Shown piece after piece: positions 17,767-26,947 of a DNA stretch of 64,000 nt (its first letter is position 1; the number at the start of each line of letters is the position of its first letter). A program made the translations under genes and the position numbers. Origin of the DNA: Novimethylophilus kurashikiensis (GTDB lineage Bacteria > Pseudomonadota > Gammaproteobacteria > Burkholderiales > Methylophilaceae); NCBI RefSeq assembly GCF_003112435.1, contig NZ_BDOQ01000001.1:124001-188000 (forward strand). The letters are read 5' to 3'. The notes beneath the pieces are model-generated. The model did no database searches and was not told the origin of the DNA. It saw nothing but the letters and a program-made list of their open reading frames with translations.

Positions 17767-18249
17767 ATGCAACCACAGAAGGATTACTCTCACATCCAGG
17801 GCTGGGGCGCCGACCTCGACCACGCCAACCGCCCTGCCTATCCCAAGGAGCGCACGCCGCCCCGGCTGGAAGGCGTGCATTGGGATCAGCCCGTACCGCA
17901 GCATTCCTCGGTGGAAGTGTTTCATTCGACCGAACGTGCCGACATGACGCCGGTGTACGGCACCACCGTTCCGCCGTCGGGCTTGAGCGGCCGCTTGCGT
18001 CGTTATGCCTTCCGCTACAGCGAGAACGACATTCGCCACTGGCTGCTGCTGTTATTCGCCGACCGCATCAACATGTTCGAAGGCGTGGGTGCCGACTTGC
18101 GCCACGGCAAGGTGCCGAACGTGTTCGCCGAGATGGGCGGTCGCGCGGCGTTCAAGTACAACCGCAAGGCGACGGTACGCAAGATGGTCGTGTTGTCGGC
18201 CGTGGCCGGCCTGGGCGTGTATTGGCTGATGCGTCGTCGGCGCCGTTGA
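17767..18249 (+). CDS. Conserved hypothetical protein with C-terminal membrane anchor
   Basis: 160 residues beginning MQPQKDYSHIQGWGADLD. A Pro-rich polar N-terminal half is followed by a conserved-looking block (FRYSENDIRHWLLLLFADRI, then VPNVFAEMGGRAAFKYN) and a single C-terminal transmembrane helix at about 137-154 ending in RRRRR, giving a cytoplasm-facing protein anchored by its tail. I recall this family beside the same dehydrogenase type in other Proteobacteria, always without a function. GGAGG lies 9 bases before the ATG. It is probably co-transcribed with the dehydrogenase; a scaffold or electron-transfer role is only a guess. Confidence 0.8.
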   Translation: MQPQKDYSHIQGWGADLDHANRPAYPKERTPPRLEGVHWDQPVPQHSSVEVFHSTERADMTPVYGTTVPPSGLSGRLRRYAFRYSENDIRHWLLLLFADRINMFEGVGADLRHGKVPNVFAEMGGRAAFKYNRKATVRKMVVLSAVAGLGVYWLMRRRRR

Positions 18250-18267
18250 CCGGCGGTTCGCGTATCG

Positions 18268-19257
18268 TTAACGAACCAGGCGCAGCATCGGGGTGACGTT
18301 GGCATGTTGTGCAATGCCCGTCACTTCCGATAGCGCTGCGTTCCAGTCCGCCACGAAGCGCCGGATGTTGAAGCGCGCCAGCGCGGCGCGGCGGCCTTGC
18401 TCGCCGATATCCATGGCGGCATCGGCATCGTCCAGCAGCAGTTGCATGGCTTCCACCAGACGATCCACATTGGTATCGACAAAACCCGAGCGGCCGTTGT
18501 CGATCACCGTCGTCATTTCCGTGGTGGCGAGCGCCACGACCGGCACGCCGATCATCATGGCCTCGATCACCGCCAGGCCCAGGCTGGTATAGCGAATCGG
18601 GTTGAAGAAAAAACGATAGTCGGCGATGAACTCCGGCAATTCTGCATGCTGTACTTCGCCCAGCCCACCCGATTCCTCCGCGCCCATGCCGACCAAGTCG
18701 AGCGGGATCTGGGCGCGTGCTACGGCAAAAATATCCCCGCCCAGTCGTCTTCCCCGTCGCGCCAAATGGTTGACCACCACGATGCCGCGCTCCAGCTCAC
18801 CCCGATACTGCACGCCCTCCGGGGCGATCACGCCGTGCTCGATCACCTTGACCGGTGTGCGGCCGCTGTCCCACATCAGGGCGTTGAAATGGGTAACGTG
18901 GACCAGGAGCACGTTGGGGTCGTCCACGGGGTGCGGCATGTCGGTGGGGTGTTCGCGCGGCGTGTCGTGCTCGAGGTAGATGCGCGGCAGGTTGCGCTGG
19001 GCTGGGGTCATGTAGTCGAACTGGTCGACAAGGTATTGGTGATCGTCCTGGAAGATGATGCAATCGAAGCGATGATGCCGAATCTGGTCCGCCGGCATGT
19101 CGATCACATTGTCGCCCCAGGGCATGTGCCCGCAACGGCCGCCGTACCCAGCCGGACGGCCGGGCTTGGACACCACGTACAGGCGGTGCGGGATCTGGCT
19201 CAGGTAGTAGAGATAACTACCGTGCGTGTGCCAGGTCAGGATATCTAAGGGACGCAT
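18268..19257 (-). CDS. Glycosyltransferase, GT4 family-like
   Basis: 329-residue glycosyltransferase of the GT-B fold. The C-terminal half has the donor-binding region SLGLAVIEAMMIGVPVVALA and TVIDNGRSGFVDTN, standard for GT4. The N-terminal half is short and starts MRPLDILTWHTHGSYLYYLSQ. No membrane segment. The ATG follows AAGGA; the gene is 24 bases downstream of the ABC exporter stop on the same strand, so they are an operon. It is the last gene of the minus-strand part of the glycan cluster. Donor and acceptor are unknown. Confidence 0.85.
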   Translation of the reverse strand: MRPLDILTWHTHGSYLYYLSQIPHRLYVVSKPGRPAGYGGRCGHMPWGDNVIDMPADQIRHHRFDCIIFQDDHQYLVDQFDYMTPAQRNLPRIYLEHDTPREHPTDMPHPVDDPNVLLVHVTHFNALMWDSGRTPVKVIEHGVIAPEGVQYRGELERGIVVVNHLARRGRRLGGDIFAVARAQIPLDLVGMGAEESGGLGEVQHAELPEFIADYRFFFNPIRYTSLGLAVIEAMMIGVPVVALATTEMTTVIDNGRSGFVDTNVDRLVEAMQLLLDDADAAMDIGEQGRRAALARFNIRRFVADWNAALSEVTGIAQHANVTPMLRLVR

Positions 19258-19281
19258 GGACTTTCCTTGGGAATACTCGAT

Positions 19282-21114
19282 TTAAAGGTTCTGGGCTTCG
19301 GCGGCGACCTTTTCTTTTTCCTGCCGCTGTTGCAGTAGCCAGAGCTGGGCATACATGCCGCGCAGGCTCAACAGTTCGGCATGGGTGCCGCGTTCCACGA
19401 TGCGGCCGCGTTCCAGCACCATGATCTCGTCCGCACCGACCACGGTGGAAAGCCGGTGCGCGATGATGAGCGTGGTGCGGTTAGTGGAGAGGCGGTTAAG
19501 CTCGCGCTGAATGGCGTTTTCGGAGCTGGAATCCAGCGCCGATGTGGCTTCGTCGAAGATCAGGATAGGCGGGTTCTTGAGCATGGCGCGGGCCACCGCG
19601 ATGCGCTGGCGTTCGCCGCCTGAAAGCTTGACGCCGCGCTCGCCCACCAGGGTGTCGTATTTTTCCGGCAGCGATTCGATGAATTCGTGGATATGCGCCG
19701 CCCTGGCGACGTTGTGGATGTCTTCCAGCGTCGCGCCGTTGCGGCCGTAACCAATGTTGTAGGCGATGCTCTCATTGAACAAGATGGTGTCCTGCGGAAC
19801 CACGCCGATGACCTGGCGCACGCTGTCTACGCGCACGCTGGCAATGTCCTGCCCATCTACCAGGATGCGACCCTGGATCGGGTCGTAGAAGCGCAGCAGC
19901 AATCGCGCCAGTGTGGATTTGCCCGAGCCGCTGCCGCCCACCACGGCCAAGGTTTTGCCTGCCGGGATTCGAAAGCTGATATCAAACAGGATCGGCCGTT
20001 CCGGCACGTAATGGAAATAGACGTGATCGAACACGACTTCGCCCGCTTGAATCTTCAGCGCCGGTTGATCCGGCTTTTGAGCGATCTCCGGTTTCTCTCG
20101 CAGCAGCACGAACAGCCGCTCCACGTTTACCCAGGCGTCTTTCACCTCGCGGTAGGCGAAGCCCAGCGCATTGAGCGGCAGGCATACCTGCAGCACATAG
20201 GCGTTGATGAGCACGAGGTCGCCCACCGTCATGCGGTGCTGCCAGACCTCATGCCCCGCCAGCAGCATGATGGCGCCCAGCCCCACCGCGATGATCGCGC
20301 TCTGGCCCACGTGCAGCACGAACAAGGCCTGCTGGTTGCTTATTGCCGCATCGGTCCAGTGCGCCATGATGCCGGTGAAGCGATCCGCTTCGAGCGATTC
20401 GTTGGTGAAATACTTGATGTTGTCGGCGTTGATGAGGCTGTCGGCCATCTTGCCCTTGGCTTCCGAATCCAGCCTGTTGACCCGCCGCTGATGAATGGTG
20501 CGGCGTGCGGTGAAATAAAGCGTGAAACCGGAATACGCGAAGAACAGAAAAGCGATGATTCCCGCGAACCAGCCGCTGTACTTCGCCAGCATGATGGCCA
20601 GCACCATGCCGATCTCGACCAATATTGGCACCAGGGTGAACAGCCCCGCGCCCAGCAGGAAAGCGATGCCCGCCGTGCCGCGGTCGATGTCGGGCAAGAG
20701 TCCGCCGATGCGCCGCTGCGAGTGAAAGCGCGGCCCCAGGCTGTGTAGGTGGGCGAAGGTCTTGCGGGCATAGATCGCCACCGTACTTTGCGACACGCGC
20801 GAAAACAGTAAGTCGCGCAATTCGTTGAACAAGGTGCTGGAGAAGCGCACCAATGCGTAGCCGATGAGCAAATAGGCGGGCAGGACGGGCAACTGCTCGG
20901 GTCTTGAGAATTCGTCGATGATGCGTTTCAAGATCAGCGGCACCACCACAGTCGCCACCTTGGCGAGCAGCAAGAACCCCGTAGCAAGGCCGATGCGCCA
21001 GCGGTAACGGTACAGCAATTGCCATAAGTCCCGTGCGATCTCGTCGTTGCGCAGGCGGGTACGCCAATCTCCCTCTGTTGGTGTCGGCCCCCTAGCGTTC
21101 ATGCGCGCTCCCAT
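19282..21114 (-). CDS. ABC exporter, Atm1/HMT1-like fused permease-ATPase
   Basis: 610-residue half-transporter, expected to work as a homodimer in the inner membrane. Six transmembrane helices span about 40-325, with Atm1-class motifs in the first loop (SLGPRFHSQRRIGGLLPDID, then RGTAGI) and KYFTNESLEADRF. The ATPase domain (about 355-590) has Walker A GGSGSGKST, signature LSGGERQR and Walker B ILIFDEATSALD. The family exports glutathione or sulfur-containing conjugates or heavy-metal chelates. Here it sits inside a glycan cluster and could instead move a lipid-linked or small sugar product. An internal ATG at 21102 has a better-spaced GGAG than the first and may be the true start. Confidence 0.9.
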   Translation of the reverse strand: MGARMNARGPTPTEGDWRTRLRNDEIARDLWQLLYRYRWRIGLATGFLLLAKVATVVVPLILKRIIDEFSRPEQLPVLPAYLLIGYALVRFSSTLFNELRDLLFSRVSQSTVAIYARKTFAHLHSLGPRFHSQRRIGGLLPDIDRGTAGIAFLLGAGLFTLVPILVEIGMVLAIMLAKYSGWFAGIIAFLFFAYSGFTLYFTARRTIHQRRVNRLDSEAKGKMADSLINADNIKYFTNESLEADRFTGIMAHWTDAAISNQQALFVLHVGQSAIIAVGLGAIMLLAGHEVWQHRMTVGDLVLINAYVLQVCLPLNALGFAYREVKDAWVNVERLFVLLREKPEIAQKPDQPALKIQAGEVVFDHVYFHYVPERPILFDISFRIPAGKTLAVVGGSGSGKSTLARLLLRFYDPIQGRILVDGQDIASVRVDSVRQVIGVVPQDTILFNESIAYNIGYGRNGATLEDIHNVARAAHIHEFIESLPEKYDTLVGERGVKLSGGERQRIAVARAMLKNPPILIFDEATSALDSSSENAIQRELNRLSTNRTTLIIAHRLSTVVGADEIMVLERGRIVERGTHAELLSLRGMYAQLWLLQQRQEKEKVAAEAQNL

Positions 21115-21217
21115 ACGCTCCGTAAGTTCTGTTGCCCCACAAAGTGGCCCAGCGCTCAGTCATCGGTTTTTCACTTGGATAGCATGGCTCAACCATATTC
21201 CAGGGAGGAATCCATCC

Positions 21218-22273
21218 ATGAACGAGCCGCTGTTGTTGCAACAGGAAGGGCTGGAATCGGTCGTTGTGTTCCGCGCCTTGCAGCTGGGAGACATGCTGTG
21301 TGCCGTGCCGGCGTTGCGGGCCTTGCGCGGTGCCTTGCCTCATGCCCGCATCACCTTGGTCGGCCTGCCGTGGGCGGTGCAGTTTGCCGACCGCTTCAGC
21401 CGCTACATTGACGACTTCGTTGCGTTTCCCGGCCATCCGGCATTCGGGGAACAGCCGGCGGAGGCAAACGTCTTGCCCGCGTTTTACCGGCAAATGCGCG
21501 AACGTCGCTTTGATCTCGCCTTGCAGCTGCACGGCAATGGCAAGATCAGCAACGGCATCGTGTCCCAATTCGGGGCGCGCCAGGCAGCGGGTTATGCGCT
21601 GCTGGATGCCAGCGCAGCAAACGACGAATTCGACCCCGATTTTCATTTGCTGCCGTACCCCCACATTGGCGCGGAGCCGTTGCGCCTGCTCGAATTCATG
21701 ACGCTGCTGGGCGCCGATCCACTGGGCGACCAGCTGGAGTTTCCCCTGTACGTCGAGGATTGGCGCGAGTTGCAAGCCGCGGGGTTGATGAAAGGGTTGC
21801 GGCCCGGCGAGTACATTTGCGTCCATCCGGGCGCACGCTTTCGCGATAAATGCTGGCCGCCGCAGCAATTCGCCGCGGTGGCCGACCAGCTGGCGCGGGA
21901 GTATGGGTTGACAGTCGTGCTCACGGGTTCAGACAAGGAACGCGACCTTACTGCCGCTGTGATGCACCACATGCAAATGCCGGCCGTCGATGCCGCGCGG
22001 CCCATTTCCATCGGTGCCATGGCGGCGCTGATGAGCCGGGCGCGACTCCTGGTTTGCAACGACACGGGTGTATCGCACATTGCGGCAGGGTTGGGGTTGG
22101 CGAGTGTGGTCATTTTCAGCAAAGCGGAACTCTCGCGTTGGGCGCCGCTCGATCGCCAGCGCCACCGTTGTATCTGGGATCCGACCGGAATTCAGCCGGG
22201 TGAAGTGCTGGCGGCGGCGCGGCTGCTTCTGAAACCGTCTTTTCGGCAAAGAGCTGCATCGTCAATGCGCTGA
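21218..22273 (+). CDS. Glycosyltransferase family 9 (heptosyltransferase-like)
   Basis: 351-residue cytoplasmic GT-B enzyme of the LPS heptosyltransferase family. It has FRALQLGDMLCAVPALRALR at the N-terminus, the central CVHPGARFRDKCWPPQQFA and the C-terminal CNDTGVSHIAAGLGLASVV. GGAGG stands before the ATG at 21218. It runs opposite to the rest of the cluster, and its 3' end overlaps the 3' end of the next GT9 gene by 158 bases (22116-22273), which is unusual. Donor is presumably an ADP- or GDP-heptose, the acceptor unknown. Confidence 0.9.
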   Translation: MNEPLLLQQEGLESVVVFRALQLGDMLCAVPALRALRGALPHARITLVGLPWAVQFADRFSRYIDDFVAFPGHPAFGEQPAEANVLPAFYRQMRERRFDLALQLHGNGKISNGIVSQFGARQAAGYALLDASAANDEFDPDFHLLPYPHIGAEPLRLLEFMTLLGADPLGDQLEFPLYVEDWRELQAAGLMKGLRPGEYICVHPGARFRDKCWPPQQFAAVADQLAREYGLTVVLTGSDKERDLTAAVMHHMQMPAVDAARPISIGAMAALMSRARLLVCNDTGVSHIAAGLGLASVVIFSKAELSRWAPLDRQRHRCIWDPTGIQPGEVLAAARLLLKPSFRQRAASSMR

Positions 22274-23306
22274 CTTGGTCTTCGCTCACGTCGTCCACAA
22301 ACGAGACGTCGTGAGCGCAACGCAGGTGCTTGCCGTTGGCTGTGCCGCACACCGGGCAGGTGGTTCTGACCGAGAGCGCAGGCCGCAGCAGATGTTGTTT
22401 CAACGGCCCGGATTCCAGCAGGTTGGTGAGCCAGAAAACCCCGACGGCAGGCGTGCCGACGGCCAACGCCAGATGCAGCGGCCCGGTATCGTTGGCGAGC
22501 ATCATCTCGCTGCGTTCCAACAGGCCGCACAAGGCGGTGAGCGACAATTTTCCAGTAAGATCGAGTGCGGGGTGGTGCATGTGGGAGACCAGTTTTTCTG
22601 AGATTTCCCGTTCGGCATCGGTGGCGCTGATGACGATGCGGGCTCCCTGGCCAATGAGGCGGTCGGCCACCGCGGCAAAGCGCTCCGGCGGCCACTGGCG
22701 CCGGACGTCGCTCGCCCCTGGATGCACCACCACCAGGCGACTTAACCCCAGCGGCACGCACTCGGCCGCTTCGCTCCGGTCGTATTCGGTCACCGCCAAT
22801 TCGGTTCCTGCTAGCCGAGGCTCGGCTCCGGCCAGCGCGGCGACCTGCAACAACTCCAGCCGCCGGTTGGCGAGTTCGCCGTAGGGCAGCCAGCGGTCGA
22901 GCGGCTCCGCATCCGGTGTTTTGAGGCCTACCGTCGTCCGGGCGCCCAGTGAGCGGATGAACGGGTTGGAATAACGGCCACCGCCGTACATCTGCAAGGC
23001 GAGGTCGAAATGAGCCTCGCGGATGTCGTCGATGAAACCTTCCGCCGCTGCCATGTCGACCTCTGCATCGGCTGGCGCACCTACGCCGGGCACTGGCGGC
23101 ATGACGAGGACTTCATCGATCGGTCCCCGACGATGACGCAGGAAATCGGCATGCCAGGCCTTGCCCAGCAGCACGATTCGGGCTTGCGGATAGGTATGGC
23201 GCAGGGCGTGCAGCGCCGGCAGGGCGAACATGAAATCGCCCACTGCGTTGGGCCGCAGGACTAGGATACTGCGTATGCCTGGGAGCCGCGGGTAGAGGTC
23301 GATCAT
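22116..23306 (-). CDS. Glycosyltransferase family 9 (heptosyltransferase-like), long C-terminus
   Basis: 396-residue GT9 enzyme. Motifs: LVLRPNAVGDFMFALPALHALR, VVHPGASDVRRQWPPERFA and ANDTGPLHLALAVGTPAVGV. Near the C-terminus a Cys-rich patch, TTCPVCGTANGKHLRCAH, matches the small zinc-knuckle-like insert seen in part of this family. The start ATG at 23306 has GAGGA ahead of it. The last 50 or so residues are low-complexity and lie antisense to the neighbouring GT9 gene. It is the last gene of the eight- to nine-gene minus-strand run that begins at 29505, 10 bases after the GT2 gene. Confidence 0.88.
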   Translation of the reverse strand: MIDLYPRLPGIRSILVLRPNAVGDFMFALPALHALRHTYPQARIVLLGKAWHADFLRHRRGPIDEVLVMPPVPGVGAPADAEVDMAAAEGFIDDIREAHFDLALQMYGGGRYSNPFIRSLGARTTVGLKTPDAEPLDRWLPYGELANRRLELLQVAALAGAEPRLAGTELAVTEYDRSEAAECVPLGLSRLVVVHPGASDVRRQWPPERFAAVADRLIGQGARIVISATDAEREISEKLVSHMHHPALDLTGKLSLTALCGLLERSEMMLANDTGPLHLALAVGTPAVGVFWLTNLLESGPLKQHLLRPALSVRTTCPVCGTANGKHLRCAHDVSFVDDVSEDQVSALTMQLFAEKTVSEAAAPPPALHPAEFRSDPRYNGGAGDRAAPNARVPLC

Positions 23307-23316
23307 GCGGTTATCC

Positions 23317-24153
23317 TCACCACGCCGCGTACCCGGCTTCGACCGCCGAATGCCACAACACATGCGGGGCGTCGACCGTGCGCTCCGTTACCGTGGTCGG
23401 CAGTTCCATGTGGTAGGCCCCCGAAGGAATGATGCCGCATCCCCCGTAGCGCGCCATGACGCGAAGCTGCGCCAGCACGTCTTCACCGCTGTGCTGCGGG
23501 GGCAGTTGCTCCCAGAAATCGAAGCCGCCCACGCTGCGCAGTTTTTCTGTATCGAACAGCACGCAGCCGCCGATCCACGCCACGCGGTAGTAGCGCGATT
23601 CTCCGTCGTTCAGCCCGAGCTTTTGCTGCACGTGGTAGAGATTGGCGGCGCTGTGCAGGTGATGGCGCGACCAGGCGGGGCTGCCGGGCGCGACTTGTTC
23701 CGGCGTCACTTCGCTTTCCCAGAACTCGATGCCTTCCTGATGCGGCCGTACGTCGTCTACATGGCTAAGCCCGTGCAATGCGCTGCCGATGAAACCGCAC
23801 TGCTGCGACCGGATGCCCTCCATCAGACGCTCAACCAAATCCGGTTCCAGCAGCACGTCGTCGTCGAGGAACAGGCAGTAGGGCGCTTCTGCGTTCGACA
23901 GTAAGAACGCGCGCTGCTCCGCCATGCCGCGACGGGGTTGGTGGCGATGGCTTTCCACGCGATGTCCCGAGGCTTCCATCAAACGCACGACGGCCCGCAG
24001 TTCCGGCAGTTGCAACACGTCGTCGCGTTCCGATTGGTCGGAAATGTACACGCGCATCGGCCGTTCCGTCTGGGCGGCGAGTGAAGTCAGGGTGATCGCA
24101 AGCGCATAGGGCCGGTTACAGGTGGGGATGAGGATATCGACGCGAGGTGTCAT
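23317..24153 (-). CDS. Glycosyltransferase family 2
   Basis: 278-residue GT-A glycosyltransferase. It starts MTPRVDILIPTCNRPYALAI, has the metal-binding DDD in CLFLDDDVLLEPDL and an acceptor-side block WIGGCVLFDTEKLRSVGGFD with the general base region SGEDVL. No membrane helix, so it is soluble or peripheral. The ATG overlaps the stop of the DUF4254 gene (ATGA), indicating translational coupling. The start at 24153 is supported by GAAAGGG upstream; the frame is open further but without a ribosome site. Confidence 0.88.
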   Translation of the reverse strand: MTPRVDILIPTCNRPYALAITLTSLAAQTERPMRVYISDQSERDDVLQLPELRAVVRLMEASGHRVESHRHQPRRGMAEQRAFLLSNAEAPYCLFLDDDVLLEPDLVERLMEGIRSQQCGFIGSALHGLSHVDDVRPHQEGIEFWESEVTPEQVAPGSPAWSRHHLHSAANLYHVQQKLGLNDGESRYYRVAWIGGCVLFDTEKLRSVGGFDFWEQLPPQHSGEDVLAQLRVMARYGGCGIIPSGAYHMELPTTVTERTVDAPHVLWHSAVEAGYAAW

Positions 24154-24773
24154 GATGATGCCCTTTCCGTATGCCGGGGCTGGTTCTGCCGATACAGATA
24201 GGGGTTGAGCGTGGGGTCGTTGTACATCTTGAACTGGCGGTACACCTTGAAATAAGCGCGCCCTTGCTCGGCATCTGCGAGCAACTGGTCCAGGCAGCCG
24301 ATCAAGTCCTGGCGCTGCTCGGCGAGGCGTGTCAGTTTGGCGCGACAGCTGCCGATATGCGCAGCATCGGCGTCGCTCCGTTCGGTCTGGGCACGCATGT
24401 GATAGACCTTGAGGGCGAGGATGGACAAGCGGTCGATCATGGCGCCAGCCGTTTCGCTGTTGAGCCGGGCGTTGTCGAAGCGCGGGACGTTGCCTAGTAT
24501 CGACAGGATGATCTCGTCCAGGGCTTCGACGGCATCGTTGCGGCGCTGGTTGTACTGGTCGATGAGACGCTTGCTGGTGGCGATGGCTTCGGGCCCGACA
24601 TCGATCCGGCGTGCCTTGTCTTCCTCCTGCCACAGCAGAGTGTTGTAACGGTGGTTAGCCTCGATCCAATGCCATGGAGACGAGGGGGATTGGGCGCTCT
24701 CTTGCGGTTTTCCGCACGCGAGGGCCAGGTCGTGGTAACGCGCGATGGCGTTGCCTTCCAATCCTTTTAACAT
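24150..24773 (-). CDS. DUF4254 protein
   Basis: 207-residue cytoplasmic helical protein with HWIEANHRYNTLLWQEEDKA and DQYNQRRNDAVEALDEII, then DRLSILALKVYHM, all typical of DUF4254. The family is consistently found among glycosyltransferase genes, as here, but no biochemical activity is established that I know of. GGGAGA precedes the ATG. Coupled by ATGA to the GT2 gene, and 125 bases downstream of the DUF2795 gene. Confidence 0.85.
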   Translation of the reverse strand: MLKGLEGNAIARYHDLALACGKPQESAQSPSSPWHWIEANHRYNTLLWQEEDKARRIDVGPEAIATSKRLIDQYNQRRNDAVEALDEIILSILGNVPRFDNARLNSETAGAMIDRLSILALKVYHMRAQTERSDADAAHIGSCRAKLTRLAEQRQDLIGCLDQLLADAEQGRAYFKVYRQFKMYNDPTLNPYLYRQNQPRHTERASS

Positions 24774-24898
24774 GCAAATCTCCCAACATGAGGCTTAGGC
24801 CCGTGTTGTGATTGTCGTGGCCGGGCCCGATACCTGGTTTGCGGTGACGGCAGCCGGTCAGGCTGTCGCGGATTCAGCGGCGTGCTGGGGTGGACGGT

Positions 24899-25111
24899 TC
24901 AGTGGCGCACCTGATCGTCCGAGTTGCCCTTGAATTCTTCGCTAACGTCGGCCGGTGTTTGGAATTCCTTGTCTGGTAATTGTTCGAGCGAGGCGCAGAC
25001 GTTGTCGTCCGCGCCCATTTTTTTGGCGTTCTTGATGAGGTCGGCTTTGTGGGCGGGGTAATCCACGCCCTTGAGGTATTTCTGGATTTGAATGGGGTTT
25101 GCATGTGCCAT
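24899..25111 (-). CDS. DUF2795 small protein
   Basis: 70-residue protein: MAHANPIQIQKYLKGVDYPA then KADLIKNAKKMGADDNV and LEQLPDKEFQTPADVSEEF. This is the DUF2795 pattern, a short helical domain found in stress-related and glycan neighbourhoods. AAGGAGA lies before the ATG at 25111. It sits between a GT9 gene and DUF4254, with its own ribosome site, which suggests it is made in excess of the transferases. Function unknown. Confidence 0.85.
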   Translation of the reverse strand: MAHANPIQIQKYLKGVDYPAHKADLIKNAKKMGADDNVCASLEQLPDKEFQTPADVSEEFKGNSDDQVRH

Positions 25112-25170
25112 CGTGTTCTCCTTACATGGTTGAGAGAAAAGGCATGGTTGCGGGAAAAGCGTCGCGTCGG

Positions 25171-26319
25171 CTATCGGCCGGCAATCGGCGCCGTGATGAG
25201 CCGCTCGTGCGGCGGGGGATTCAATGGAGGCATCCGCCACGTAGCTGGTTGTCTCGCCAGCAAGCGCTGCACGGCTGCCACAACTTGACCGGGTGCGACT
25301 TTGGCGAGGCAATCGCCGTGGCCTTGCGGGCAGATGCTCTTGTAGCAAAAGCGGCAGGGCACGTCGTGGAACAGCACTTCGCTGGCGACTTGCCAGGGCG
25401 TGTGCTGCGGGTTGGTCAGCGCATAAAGGTCGACCACCGGCGTGCCGACGGCAGCGGCCAGATGCGCGGGACCGGTATTGTTGCTCACCACCACGTCGGC
25501 CAATTCCACCGCAGCGCCCAATTGGCCGAGGTCGAGCGCCCCGGCCAGCAAACGGACAGACGTTGAAGGAACGCCTGAGGCTGCGATGATGGCTTCCGCC
25601 AGTTCGATTTCGTTGGCGTCGCCGGTGACCATCAGGTTGGCTTCAAGGGTCTCGTGCAGTTGCGCCAACACTTCCGCCCACAAGGCGGCCGGATAACGCC
25701 GGGAAGCGGCCGTGGCGCCCGGGTGGAGCATGATCCAGGGGCGGCTCGATGCACGGCTTTCGAGCTGGCGTCGCAACCAGCGGCGATCCTCGTCGCGCAC
25801 GGCGAACGACAGATGTTGGTCGTGCGTTGTGGCCCCAATGGTGCGCACCAGGTCGAGCTGGCGCTGCACTTCGTGCCGTACGCCTTGCGTCGGCTCCGGA
25901 TCGAGCACCCAGTCGGTCAACAGCTGGTAGGGGTTTTCATGGCAATGCGCGAGCCGCAGCGGAATATGCGCCAGATGGCAGATCATCGCCGTGGGCAGCG
26001 GATTCTGGCTGTAGGCGGTAAAGAGTACGGCCGCGTCAAAATCGAGCGCCTTGAGTGTTTCGACCGTTTGCAGCTGGTATTCCGGAGCGAGCACCGGGCT
26101 GCTCTTGAGCCAGGGCGGCGTGTAGACCAGGACGTCGTCGATTTCCGGGATGAACCGCGCCACTGCTGCGCCGCTGGGCGAGGTGAGCAGGGTGATGCGA
26201 CGACCGGGGACGGATTGGCGCAAGGCGCGGATGGCCGGCGTGGTCATGAGCACGTCGCCGAGGTAATCGAGGCGTATGCACAGGATGTTCTTGGCGCTAT
26301 CCCAGGCATGCTGCGTCAT
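25171..26319 (-). CDS. Glycosyltransferase family 9 (heptosyltransferase-like)
   Basis: 382-residue GT9 enzyme, the third of the cluster. Motifs: CIRLDYLGDVLMTTPAIRAL, MLHPGATAASRRYPAALWA, VSNNTGPAHLAAAVGTPVVD and a Cys-rich segment CRFCYKSICPQGHGDC comparable to the one in the GT9 at 22116. The ATG overlaps the stop of the HAD phosphatase gene (ATGA), so the phosphatase and transferase are made together, as expected if the phosphatase helps to make the heptose donor. Confidence 0.9.
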   Translation of the reverse strand: MTQHAWDSAKNILCIRLDYLGDVLMTTPAIRALRQSVPGRRITLLTSPSGAAVARFIPEIDDVLVYTPPWLKSSPVLAPEYQLQTVETLKALDFDAAVLFTAYSQNPLPTAMICHLAHIPLRLAHCHENPYQLLTDWVLDPEPTQGVRHEVQRQLDLVRTIGATTHDQHLSFAVRDEDRRWLRRQLESRASSRPWIMLHPGATAASRRYPAALWAEVLAQLHETLEANLMVTGDANEIELAEAIIAASGVPSTSVRLLAGALDLGQLGAAVELADVVVSNNTGPAHLAAAVGTPVVDLYALTNPQHTPWQVASEVLFHDVPCRFCYKSICPQGHGDCLAKVAPGQVVAAVQRLLARQPATWRMPPLNPPPHERLITAPIAGR

Positions 26320-26947
26320 CGCATGGCTCCTATCATCACGTCTGCGCGCTCGCTGCGGGCCGGTGGTAGCGCAGCGAGCGCCTGGGCCGCTTCCAGCAGA
26401 TTGGCGGCGGTGAAGTGCGGCATGCGTAGCGGCGAGACTTCCCACTCGGTTTCGTGGCCGTTGTCGATGAGCACGGTCTTGCACCCCGCGCGCTGGCCGG
26501 CTTCGATGTCGTTGAGGATGTCGCCGATCATCCACGAATGTACGAGGTCGAGGTGATGCTCTTCAGCCGCGCGCAACAGCAGCCCCGGTTCCGGCTTGCG
26601 GCAATCGCAGGTCCGGCTGTATGCAGCCACACTGCCCGCCCGATGGTGCGGGCAGTAGTAATAGCCGTTGATGCGTACGCCTTCGCCATGCAGCAGTGCT
26701 GAGATGCAGTGGGATACCGCGTCGAGATCGCTCGGTTCGAAATACCCGAACGCTACGCCCGGCTGGTTGCTTACCACGTATAGCTGATAGCCCATTTTCC
26801 GGAACAGTCGCAGTCCCTGTCCCGCGCCGGGCATGAGGGTGATACGCCTGGGGTCGACGTTGAAGGGCACGTCGTCGATCAGCGTGCCGTCCTTGTCGAT
26901 GAATATCGCTTTCGATGGTTTTCTCATCGCAGCAGAGGTCGTCTTCA

